Origin: Bolinopsis microptera
Taxonomy: Eukaryota > Ctenophora > Tentaculata > Lobata > Bolinopsidae
Direction: 5' to 3'
Length of the DNA stretch: 64,000 bases
NCBI RefSeq assembly: GCF_026151205.1
Contig: NC_087080.1
Span: forward strand, 16,281,337-16,345,336
Position numbers and translations under genes: made by a program. Positions 11,801-21,558 of this stretch are shown here, piece by piece. Below the pieces are notes generated by a model. The model was not told the origin of the DNA. It made no database searches and saw only the letters and a list, made by a program, of their open reading frames with translations. Within the stretch, counting starts at the first letter, position 1. Each line of letters opens with the position of its first letter.

Positions 11801-13190
11801 GAACGATCAGTGAATAAATACAGAGGGGTGCCATATCTTTTCGTCATTTCTGATAATGACAATGCAAACAGTATTAAACCAAAAATTTCCATTGAACCAT
11901 AACTCCGCTTCCGGACCACCGATTTACAAAATTCAAAAAAATGGGAAAAAATTAGAGAAAATTCTGAACTTTTCTCGGACGTTAGAAATTATAGTCATTC
12001 GTGCTTGAGAAGGGAAGGTGATAACTATAAATAGGTAGGCTGCTATATTTCGTTCAACTTCACAACAGGATATAAATGACGTAACGCGTACAGGTGAATT
12101 TTATCTCTCATCTTAACACTTAAACAGAGGAGTAAATTCAAAATTTGGCAAAGTCAGGTCTAATATTAGATAGTGGAGGATGCTATACCTTGAGATGTTG
12201 AATTACGAGTGACAGTTTTGGGTCGTGCTGTGTAAAAACATCGTGCAGCTTGTCCGGCTTGTGCCTGCATTTATTACCTGCAGTTACGTAGTTATACTTC
12301 CTCATCATGTTATTGCAACATCGGGACACGCTCGTGTTCCAGGTATGATGATGAGTGTATAATTTACTGACTCCGATCTAATTTGTCAGGTTGGATTACC
12401 CGTACAGACTTCACCATTTGTCAGAATGCAAACTTGTTTTAGACGGAACAGTCGGTTTTAAACCACAGACCCGACAAAGAGCGTTATTAGATAAAGTTCA
12501 TGATTTGCGGTTACTGTGAAAGTGCAGAAGTGTTTAGTGCAAAGTTAAAGCTGAATTTAAAACTTCCAGTCAAGCACTCCGGCAACCTGGACACCTGGAC
12601 ACACTCCGACAAAACTTAGACTCTATTAGCAACGCAAAATAACGGAGGTCTCGAGCCGATATGCGATACAAAGCGAGTTTCATATTTTATGATATATAAT
12701 AAGGCCGGGTTACACTATTTTTATAGTATCGCAAGAAATCAGAATAATCAGAAACTATTTGGAACTCCAAAAAACTGTCTTCTAGTATCATATATAAGGT
12801 GAACACCGGGTGGTGGGCTGAGGGGAGGCCTTTACCAGTGAACACCTTGAAGACACTCACACGACGAATGATGGGTAACCATGAACTATGAAGTTAGGGG
12901 AACCCCATAGCTATAGTTATGAGGGTTCTTTAATATGTATCTGGGTTTCAAATACGACTACGAAGACGATGGGGTGGCGATTATAAATGTTATTTTAAGA
13001 CTTTGAACGATACCAAAAATGTTGGTATTATTTAAAGTCTTAAAATAACGTTTATAATCGCCACCCCATCGTCCAAAATAGATCACAGTTACTTACGCTG
13101 TTTATCAAGTCGTTTTAAAAGTTCTCTCTGCTGTTCGTTTTCAACACAACAACTGTACACATCGGTCGTCAAGGCAACGTTAGCAACACC
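8878..13190 (-). CDS. unrecognised gene, 3' four exons
   Basis: Four exons agree in phase: 13190-13097 (phase 0 to 1), 12370-12189 (1 to 0), 9715-9552 (0 to 2) and 9460-8878 with the stop. Donors are C|GTAAGT, AAG|GTATAG and AAG|GTTTGT; acceptors include ACTTCAG, GGAG and CTTCAG. The readable part is about 340 residues. The first exons are charged and helical (NEQQRELLKRLDKQ, DKLHDVFTQHDPKLSLVI, EKYPLYPSVVDLIRRYMED), followed by a Cys pair (KCKYCLSC). The last exon is a Ser/Arg/Pro-rich disordered tail with FRPASAPP, ERPTTARS and SRPRTAASGRP. Such tails are common in ciliary and microtubule-associated proteins, but I do not recognise the family. The 5' end is missing: the region upstream of the first visible acceptor is filled by a 3.2 kb transposon. 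Introns hold a 1.1 kb element and a long hairpin. Confidence 0.65.
10501..11578. mobile_element. 1.08 kb non-coding inverted-repeat element, TA-flanked
   Basis: The ends are perfect inverted repeats of about 24 bp beginning CGGGTATATGCCTCACAGAA, flanked by TA on both sides (10499-10500, 11579-11580) as in Tc1/mariner-type insertions. The motif GCCTCACA(G/A)AATGGCC recurs inside in both orientations (about 10690, 10856, 11190, 11210, 11545, 11560). No transposase frame is present, so it would be non-autonomous. It lies in the intron between 12189 and 9715 of the minus-strand gene. Confidence 0.8.
11624..11902 (+). CDS. possible coding fragment, product unknown
   Basis: An open plus-strand frame begins just after a TAA near 11621. 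It contains coding-like stretches (VKSVRFSEELHRGDRYG, FTAVEHVLHPKYVALLCNI) and ends in TAA at 11902, while the antisense is Ser/Leu-rich as expected of a shadow. It starts 45 bp beyond the end of the 1.08 kb element. A second plus frame (12390-12518, acceptor TTTGTCAG, DYPYRLHHLSECKLVLDG, ends TGA) might belong to the same gene, but a minus-strand exon lies between them. No family recognised. Confidence 0.3.
   Translation, partial: THGSNVKSVRFSEELHRGDRYGEDGEFTFSNEVKCRQIFTAVEHVLHPKYVALLCNILLERSVNKYRGVPYLFVISDNDNANSIKPKISIEP
12965..13073 (+). other. 109-bp hairpin with 43-pair stem
   Basis: Arms 12965-13007 and 13031-13073 are complementary over 43 positions. The only two differences give U-G or G-U pairs if the plus strand is transcribed. 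Inside the loop ATACCAA and TTGGTAT extend the stem. It sits in the intron between exons 13097 and 12370 of the minus-strand gene. It could be a small-RNA precursor, a fold-back transposon remnant or a recent inverted duplication. Confidence 0.8.
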
Positions 13191-14099
13191 CTGAAGTAAA
13201 TGTGGGGGGGGGTCAACCTCATTTTACCTCATTTTACCTCATCCCAATTTTGCCTTTTTTGGCTGGCCTCATGAGGTAAAATGAGGTAAATCTCGGCACA
13301 AATTTTTAACAGGTAAAATTCTCTAAATCGTCAATTTAGTCACGAAGGAGTATGGAAGGAGATCTAAATGGGTGCTCCTCTAATATAAACAGTAGGAAAT
13401 GGTTAACTTTATTCGAGGTCTCAGGTCTCTACAATGTCGGGAAGTTCCTGCAGGAATTTGCGCATTGCGCTTGAAGCAAAAGATTCACAGCGCCAAAAGC
13501 GAAGGTCGTAGAGACATGAGACCTTGACTAAAGTTAACCATTTCATACCATTGCTATAAGAGTATGCCACTTTCAGAGTCCTGAACACACTCCCATATCT
13601 CTTAATCGTCAATTATATGAATTTTACCTGTTAAAATATATTATATATATCATCTTTAACTGATATCAATTTAGTTTAACACTGTTAGTTAAAAAAAAGA
13701 AAATAATACTTCACACCAAACTAACACACAATATGAGAATATAAAAAGGAAGGTTTTCTTGGAGACCTGGACCGAGCATCAAAATAGTGTAGATTGCTGC
13801 TGTCATTGTCAAGACTCAAGAATAAGAGAGTCTAGTTGTGGGATTATGCTGGATAACAGATATGATAAGTGGTAACATCCTACAAAAGAATGTTAGCTTA
13901 CTAAGGAATTTTCCTCTTACTGAATCATACAAGAAGTTAACTAAGTTCCTCCTAGTCCTAAGCATTATCTTGTTTCAGAGGGAATGAGTGATTTAAAAAG
14001 ATGAGGCCAAAGAGTTAGTTGTAAAGAAGGCATTTGTACTCTGTAATTTCTAAGCTAATTTTTTTCGATATTTATAGCTATTTACTGATCTTGTCTTGA

Positions 14100-14290
14100 C
14101 GTATCAGCAAAAGATCACTGGACCTCGTTAGTTGTTAGTCATGTTATGCTGATCCAGTTAGTGACGAGCTATGAAGTAATCATTCGACCTCATTTAATAC
14201 TGATCCTATCAATGACGAGCTATGAAGTAATCAGTGAATCTCGTCAATGCTCATCCTGTCCGGACTGTCAGTGACGAGTTATGAAGAAAT
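14100..14290. repeat. three degenerate ~60-bp direct repeats
   Basis: A unit containing GACGAGCTATGAAGTAATCA occurs three times (near 14163, 14213 and 14272) with TGATCC/CATCCTGTCC and CCTCGTT-like flanks. It lies inside the 3.2 kb element, immediately left of the nested element at 14295. Confidence 0.65.
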
Positions 14291-14294
14291 AAAT

Positions 14295-14914
14295 GGCAAG
14301 TTGGTCGTTTAGCTCCGGACAGTCTATGCACGGTCCCTGCACGGTCCATACAACAACAAGAGAACACTCCATGCACAGTCCCTGCACAGTCCCTGCACGG
14401 TCTATGCACACTCCGTGCACACTCCCTGCGGCTACTAACCGGTCACTAGCCGGCTATTAGCTTGGCTCTAAAGCAGACCTACTTAGTAGGTCTGCTTAGT
14501 AGGTTAGTAGCCAGTAGGTCTGCTTTAGAGCTCAGCACATCGCCGGCTAGTGACCGCCTAGTAGCCGGTTAGTAGCCACTTTGTGGTCACTAGCCGGCTA
14601 GTAGCCGGTTAGTAGCCGGCTAGTGACCACTTTTTAAGTGCCGGTTAGTAGCCGGTTTGGTAATGTGAAGTTGAGGAGCTGTTATTACAAAAGTGGCTAC
14701 TAGCCGGCTAGTAGCCGGTGTTCATATGTTACTGTGCAGGGACCGTGCAGGGACCGTGCAGGGAGTGTGCAGGGACTGACCGTGCAGGGACCGTGCATCA
14801 AGTGTTCATTGTGCAGGAACCGTGCAGGGACCGTGCATGGAGTGTTCTCTTGTTGCTGCATGGACCGTGCAGGGACCGTGCATAGACTGTCCGGAGCTAA
14901 ACGACCAACTTCCC
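14295..14914. mobile_element. 620-bp nested inverted-repeat element, 8-bp target duplication
   Basis: The ends GG(C/G)AAGTTGGTCG are inverted and the element is flanked by AAATAAAT (14287-14294 and 14915-14922), an 8-bp duplication as made by hAT-type transposases. The arms continue inverted for more than 100 bp as GTGCAGGGACCGTGCAGGGA-type short repeats. The centre is a dense array of TAGTAGCCGGCTAGTAGCC palindromes (14430-14720). There is no coding frame of note. It is inserted within the 3.2 kb element. Confidence 0.75.
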
Positions 14915-16418
14915 AAATAAATGAAGACCTCATTAATTCCCTTGTTCCAAGAAGATATTCCTCTGGTAACAACCCCTTCTGGCCTGCTTCTGAACATAAT
15001 ATGAAGATGCGAAAACCTAGTCTACCTAAATTGGAACTTGCTGACTGCATTGGAAAATGGATAACAATCGAGAAATGATAATCAGTGCCAGGATAATGGA
15101 TATAATCAAAGTTGAATTTGGAATCCAAGGAAAAACTTCCTTTTTTATATAACCATATTGTGCGTTAGTTTGGTGTGAAGTGTTATGTTCTTTTTTAAAA
15201 CTAACAGTGTTAAACTAAATTGATATCAGTTAAAGATGATATATTTTAACAGGTAAAATTCATATAATTGACGATTAAGAGATATGGGAGTGTGTTCAGG
15301 ACTCTGAAAGTGGCATACTCTCATAGCAATGGTATGAAATGGTTAACTTTAGTCAAGGTCTCATGTCTCTACGACCTTCGCTATTGGCGCTGTGAATCTT
15401 GCGCTTCAGCGCAATGCGAAAATTCCTGCAAGACTTCCCGACATTGTAGAGACCTGAAACCTCGACTAAAGTTAATCATTTCCTACTGTTTATATTAGAG
15501 GAGCACACATTTAGAACTCCTCCCATACTCCTTCGTGACTAAATTGACGATTTAGAGAATTTTACCTGTTAAAAATTGGTGAAAAATATGGGCGTGGCCC
15601 AAGTCAGTATTATACGAAACCGTAGAGACACAAAAAATTGTTTGGTTGTTCCTGACCCTATAGAGCAACTAATTAGAGGTGATATCTAATTATTTGAACG
15701 AAGAGTGGTTTTGTGAACCGCCCTATATTCTACAACGAATCATGAACATTGAACATGTACATAAGAACTTAGAATTGTATGAAGTATGAGTTTATATGAG
15801 AAATTTATTATGAAATGACCTTTCACTATGCAATTTTGACTAAATTCATGTAGATATCCAATCCAGTTCCATGCACAACTGTTGTTTACATTTGGTCTAG
15901 TTAGACACAATTTGTTTCAGAGTGACTCGATAATCGCAATATCAAATTAAGATATTATTTGAATGGTCCATGTCATGCAATGCAGAAATATCCCAATAAA
16001 TTGGCAACTGCCAAAGTGACACTAAAGTTATTGCTAATTCCTTTACAAAACTTAGCAAGTGCTATTAACAATTTCCTAATGGATCATGGAAATTGAAATG
16101 TTCAATTTTCTTTTCATAAATAATAATTATAATGCGAAGTTTTATTTACCCCAAGTTTGGAGAGTAAGTAGGTTAAACTGGGAATGCCCCTTCCCAGGGA
16201 CCACATCACCCCTAATAAACCATTAAATATCATGGGAGACCATGCACAGCCTCGAATTATAGTATAATGACTTCGAATAAACCTTTTTTGTCTCTAAAAA
16301 AAGGCTTAGAAAACTAGATTTATTTACCTCATTTTACCTCATTTTACCTCATCCCATTTTTGCCTTTTTTGGCTGGCCTCATGAGGTAAAATGAGGTTGA
16401 CCCCCCCCCCCCAAATGT

Positions 16419-16500
16419 AGAATGGTATTACACCCTGAACTCTGAAGTAAATGTAGAATGGTATTACGCCCAGAAGCAAATGTAGAATGGGATTACACCC
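16419..16500 (-). repeat. tandem copies of a splice-acceptor region
   Basis: On the minus strand a unit of about 30 bp, GGGTGTAATACCATTCTACA followed by TTTACTTCAG, occurs about three times. The last copy is split by the 3.2 kb element. The real acceptor ACTTCAG|GGTGTT at 13191 carries the same sequence. The array therefore repeats the intron-exon junction of the exon at 13190-13097. Confidence 0.6.
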
Positions 16501-16739
16501 TAAAGTACGCTCACTCTGAATTTTTGGGCAGATCGTTTCCTCCCTTATTACAACAGATAGATACAACACAACAAGATACAAGATAAAACTAAAGTAAATT
16601 ATAACCAGCTTTTACCGAAACCATAACCCCGAAGAGAACCATAAACCTTACCGACCACAACTCTAACTCTAACCGAAGCCCTAAACAAACAAAGAATGTT
16701 CGCTACTTTTGTATGCTCAGTGCCCAAGATCATTGATAT

Positions 16740-18310
16740 TGGCGAGTAATTTGATGGGACCGATTATTGTAGGTTTATACTTTATAACCTTGAACCTACT
16801 TGTATCACGTGGTGACCCCCACGGTCGCTTCACTATAGTGACGATACAGGGGGACGATAGTGACGATACAGGGGGACGATACAGGGGGAGCCGCGCACTT
16901 CGTGCGCGGCGGGTCATACAACGTATGACAAGAACCTACCAAGACGCGCGCCGAGTTGAACTCGTCGACGGTCTTGGAACAAAGATTTTACGAGTATCAC
17001 CCGTTAAACCAGTTACAACAATGAATACTAGCCGGTGAATGTTTATTTTACTCGTCAAGCCAAAGAATATAATACATAGTATTAGTATGCTACGATATGC
17101 TTGACCATTGTTAATGATCTGGCCCGGCGCGCGCTACTTCGTAGCTCGTGCCGTCGAGAAGAAAGCGGCGCGCGCTACTTCGAAGAAATTTAGACGAGTA
17201 ACATCCGTCAACGATATGCTTGCCATCATGTCAGAAATTATAAAACGGACTGTCCGCGGAATGCGTCGGGCTTCTATATCATTGCCTTGTCCATTGTCAA
17301 TTGTTAATGCACTAATGCGTGCCTGTCGACACGCATGTCCCTATGCGCGTCGCTCTTTTCGAGATTCATGTATGCGTGAGCGAAGCGAAAAATAGACTAG
17401 CACTAGCAGTAGCACATAATCATATGACATAGCTTGACACACGCTGTAACCCCTTTCGAGCGCCGGCCGCTCTCTCGCCGGCCGGCCGGCCGGCGTGCAC
17501 GAGAGGTATACAACGTGTAGCAAGGCCAAGACATAGCAGGCCCAGCCTCTCTTTAAATAAAGTTTTAAAAAGCAAGGCACTGACCTTAAGTTTAACAGGT
17601 GATGATACTCGTAAAATATTTGTATACAACTCGGCGTCTCGACGCGCGTCTTGGTAAGTTATAAACCTACAGCAGTGAGTCTGACCTGGCGCGCGCTACT
17701 AGACTGGGGACCTCTACTCAGACCTTTTCTGTATGTTCTTAACATTTAAACTTGGAGGACTTCACCGCTTCGACGCGAACTATCATGTTTGCTTCGCAAA
17801 ACGATCTCGAAGGGTTGACAATTGACATCGTCAATCGACACTTAAACGGTCTGTAGCAGTGTTTTGTAGCGCGATGCGTTACTGTGCGCCGCGCACTCAA
17901 TTATGCTTCTCGCTAGATCGGCGAGATGCGCTACTGTGCCTCGCCGAGCTGCGATGAATTGACATCGTCAATTAACATGAACAGTTTCTTTGCACTTTTG
18001 CCCTCCTGTGTGGAGACTGGAGAGTTATGGGTTGTAGGTTTACAACCTACCGTACTAGGACGCGCGCCGAGTTGGACTCGTCGACGGTATATATTTCAAT
18101 ATATGGAACAGATATTTTACGAGTATCACCCATTAAGTTATGGGCAGAAAAATGTTTTGGTCGAACGTGACAGGCTAGTAAAACACGAAGTCCCCAGGAC
18201 CCCAGTTACCTGGGGACGCCAGGCTATTATGTTCATAAAGAATAGAGATTCGGCGGAATGATAAGCTGAGCGCCGCCCGGTAACTGTAAGGACCCCAGGT
18301 AATAAGGTTG
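16740..18310. mobile_element. CpG-rich cluster of small repeats
   Basis: Three copies of a unit running from TGTAGGTTTATAACCTACC through GACGCGCGCCGAGTTG and CTCGTCGACGGT to TTTTACGAGTATCACCC lie at about 16770-17010 (interrupted by the 132-bp MITE), 17590-17680 (inverted) and 18030-18150. A fourth, inverted, is at 38150-38260. Palindromes such as GCGCGCGCTACTTCG are frequent. Short open frames (for example 16709-17038, 17926-18261) appear to be accidents of this repeat. CpG density is far above the neighbours. Confidence 0.65.
16800..16931. mobile_element. 132-bp CpG-rich MITE with 8-bp target duplication, copy 1
   Basis: It begins TTGTATCACG and ends CGTATGACAA, flanked by GAACCTAC on both sides (16792-16799 and 16932-16939). 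Inside are GATACAGGGGG repeats and a CCGCGCACTTCGTGCGCGG hairpin. A second copy with its own different 8-bp duplication lies at 37742-37857. It resembles a hAT-type non-autonomous element. Confidence 0.8.
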
Positions 18311-19057
18311 TGGCTAGGGTTATAAATAGCTTCGCGCGGGGTTATACTTAATTATGGTTAGGGTTGGGATCCGGATTAGGGTTTATGTAAAACCGTTTTG
18401 TTCGGCTGCAAAACCATAAAAACCAAATTCACGTGATGATCATGATTTTTGGGAGAGCGAATTAGTAAAAGCCGAATTACTCATTTACACGTTTAACGTT
18501 CAGCAAAATTTGGATATCCAGTCTAGTTTTTAATTTGTTGGTAAGCTTTGCTGGCCTTGGATACTTAAGATGTTGTAGTCTTCGCCTTGATTATATACTT
18601 GGTCGCTATGATCAAATTTAACTTTTAACACTGGCAGGTTCTGCATAAATTCGGACAATTAAAGGAATCTCTTTGCGCGGCGTGCGAACTACACACGCGC
18701 GGCCACTCTTTCTGTCACGGTAATTGAAAAACTTTTTACTTTCTATAGTAATTTGTCCTTAGGTTCACGCGCGCTGTAGGAGGATCTACAAATTTCACAG
18801 TACTGTGAAAAAGTTTAAAAACATGATTTTGGGTGCTTTTTTATCTCCAACTTCTATTAAAAGCCATTTAGACTTGGATATGAATGTTTTTTTTTTCTAA
18901 AAGTGCTCCGAATGGCCCATGCAAGGGGGGTCATCCTCCAGAGTAGCCACATTTTTGGAGGCACTTTGAGACATATTCATATTAGCAGGAGAAAAACATT
19001 CATTTTAACGAGGCAAAATTCGAGATAATGAACTGTACAGCCTGAACAATTTCTTAT
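18311..19057. other. no gene recognised
   Basis: AT-rich sequence. A TTGCGCGGCGTGCGAACTAC segment near 18672 resembles the CpG-rich repeats to the left. No exon with good splice sites was noticed. Confidence 0.35.
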
Positions 19058-20893
19058 TGCTAAGAGAACAAGTCAATACTGAATTGCGAGGGGTTCTCTT
19101 GTTAAGTTAATACTGAACCCGCCAGAACTGCGAGGGACCTATTCTCTTGTTAAGTTAATACTGAACTTGCCAGAACTGTGAGGGACCTAGGGGTTTTCTT
19201 GTTAAGTTAATACTGAACCTGCCAAAATTGTGAGGGACCTAGGGGTTCTCTTGTTAAGTTAATACTGAACCTGCCAGAACTGTGAGGGACCTAAGGGTTC
19301 TCTTGTTAAGTTATTACTGAACCTGCCAGAACTGTGAGGGACCTAGGGGTTCTCTTGCCAAGTTAATACTGACCCTGCCAGAACTGCGAGGGACCTATTC
19401 TCTTGTTAAGTTAATACTGAACCTGCCAGAACTGCGAGGGACCTAGGCTAAGGGTTCTCTTGTTCAGTTAATACTGAACCTGCCAAAACTGTGAGGGACC
19501 TAGGCTAAGGGTTCTCTTGTTAAGTTAATACTGAACCTGCCAAAACTGTGAGGGACCTATTCTCTTGTTAAGTTAATACTGAACCTGCCAGAACTGCGAG
19601 GGACCTATTCTCTTGTTAAGTTAATACTGAACCTGCCAGAACTGCGAGGGACCTAGGCTAAGGGTTCTCTTGTTAAGTTAATACTGAACCTGCCAAAACT
19701 GTGAGGGACCTATTCTCTTGTTAAGTTAATACTGAACCTGCCAGAACTGTGAGGGACCTATGGATTCTCTTGTTAAGTTAATACTGAACCTGCCAAAACT
19801 GTGAGGGACCTATTCTCTTGTTAAGTTAATACTGAACCTGCCAGAACTGTGAGGGACCTATGGATTCTCTTGTTAAGTTAATACTGAACCTGCCAGAACT
19901 GTGAGGGACCTAGGGGTTCTCTTGTTAAGTCAATACTGAACCTGCCAGAACTGTGAGGGACCTAGGGGTTCTCTTGTTAAGTCAATACTGAACCTGTCAG
20001 AACTGCGAGGGACCTAGGGGTTCTCTTGTTAAGTTAATACTGAACCTGCCAGAACTGCGAGGGACCTAGGGGTTCTCTTGTTAAGTCAATACTGAACCTG
20101 CCAGAACTGCGAGGGACCTAGGGGTTCTCTTGTTAAGTCAATACTGAACCTGCCAGAACTGTGAGGGACCTAGGGGTTCTCTTGTTAAGTTAATACTGAA
20201 CCTGCCAAAACTGTGAGGGACCTATTCTCTTGTTAAGTTAATACTGAACCTGTCAGAACTGCGAGGGACCTAAGGGTTCTCTTGTTAAGTTAATACTGAA
20301 CCTGCCAGAACTGTGGGGGACCTATTCTCTTGTTAAGTTAATACTGAACCTGCCAGAACTGTGAGGGACCTATGGATTCTCTTGTTAAGTTAATACTGAA
20401 CCTGCCAGAACTTTGAGGGACCTAGGGGTTCTCTTGTTAAGTCAATACTGAACCTGCCAGAACTGTGAGGGACCTAGGGGTTCTCTTGTTAAGTCAATAC
20501 TGAACCTGTCAGAACTGCGAGGGACCTAGGGGTTCTCTTGTTAAGTTAATACTGAACCTGCCAGAACTGCGAGGGACCTAGGGGTTCTCTTGTTAAGTTA
20601 ATACTGAACCTGCCAGAACTGCGAGGGACCTAGGGGTTCTCTTGTTAAGTCAATACTGAACCTGCCAGAACTGCGAGGGACCTAGGGGTTCTCTTGTTAA
20701 GTCAATACTGAACCTGCCAGAACTGTGAGGGACCTAGGGGTTCTCTTGTTAAGTTAATACTGAACCTGCCAGAACTGTGAGGGAACCTATTCTCTTGTTA
20801 AGTTAATACTGAACCTGCCAGAACTGCGAGGGACCTAAGGGTTCTCTTGTTAAGTTAATACTGAACCTGCCAGAACTGTGGGGGACCTAGGGG
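19058..20893. repeat. minisatellite of about 46-54 bp units, roughly 36 copies
   Basis: The unit contains TTCTCTTGTTAAGTTAATAC, then TGAACCTGCCAGAACTG(T/C)G and AGGGACCTA, with a short variable joint (GGGG, AGG, TGGA or none) that changes unit length. Runs of the same variants recur as blocks, so segments larger than one unit have been duplicated. There is no long frame. It lies downstream of the last visible CNBD2-like exon on the minus strand and may be within that gene. Confidence 0.95.
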
Positions 20894-21168
20894 TCAAAAG
20901 ACTGTTCCTGGTCTCACAAAAAGGCAACTAAGTGTACGGTCTCAGAACGTCATTTATTATTTGTGATTTATTTATTATATATTTATATATTTATAGTTTA
21001 CACAGTATCTACTGTAGTTTGTCTGGCGAACCTTTTAAGATGACAGTTACAATCATTTATTCTAGCTTTTGCGACAGTTTTATTGTTCTCTTATCAGCTT
21101 TTACACGACTAGCTGTACAACTCACCTTATTGTATGATGAATTTTACGGTAACTGATTTACATAAACT

Positions 21169-21444
21169 TGAGAAGGACATGATATCTACTTTACGGCCTC
21201 GAAAACTCAGAATACAGAAGAATCACTCAGTATTGATGAAGTCAAAGAAAACATATTGGCTAAATTTGTAGAGAATTTATTGAAGGTAATGGACATTAAT
21301 TTAGACTTGTGTAAAGCAGCGGCTGGTGCAATTGATACATTAAAAACGGAACAAATTGCTACCTAGAAAATCCTCACCGAACAGCAACAGAAACAACTGG
21401 TGCAATATGATTATTTTAAAGATTACTTATATATACATAATTAA
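21169..21444 (+). pseudogene. short retroelement-ORF1-like fragment with one in-frame TAG
   Basis: A frame from 21169 to a TAA at 21442-21444 is open except for TAG at 21364-21366. It reads as a helical, charged segment: NTEESLSIDEVKENILAKF, INLDLCKAAAGAIDTLKTEQ, then after the TAG LTEQQQKQLVQYDYFKDY. The pattern resembles N-terminal segments of invertebrate non-LTR element proteins, from memory and at low certainty. It lies in the presumed 3' intron of the CNBD2-like gene, on the opposite strand. Confidence 0.4.
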
Positions 21445-21558
21445 CCTTTTCAAAGCCTTTATATGGGCGGCCCTCGAGCTGAGGTCTTTCAATCAATCAA
21501 TCAGATTGAACCGTGAAAAACCATAGCCCGTAAGGTAAGTATTATTAAATAGGTAAAC

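Larger units (their letters stand above)
13204..16412. mobile_element. 3.2 kb inverted-repeat element with poly-G ends and 6-bp target duplication
   Basis: The element is flanked by AAATGT on both sides (13198-13203 and 16413-16418). The ends start with a run of 9-12 G followed by GTCAACCTCATTTTACCTCA and contain a hairpin with three ATTTTACCTC motifs (13213-13293 and 16321-16402). Further in, a second pair of arms of about 420 bp (roughly 13302-13745 and 15160-15582) is inverted. No transposase frame was found. A 6-bp duplication is unlike hAT (8 bp) or piggyBac (TTAA). It interrupts a small tandem repeat of a splice acceptor belonging to the gene at 8878-13190. Confidence 0.8.

Noticed and set aside
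12390-12518. Plus-strand terminal exon (DYPYRLHHLSECKLVLDG)
   Set aside because: The acceptor is good, but it lies between exons of a better-supported minus-strand gene and no partner exon in phase was found. Left as unresolved.
16709-18261. Several Arg- and Ala-rich frames
   Set aside because: They fall in CpG-rich inverted repeats that recur at 37.7-38.5 kb. The frames are not shared among copies.
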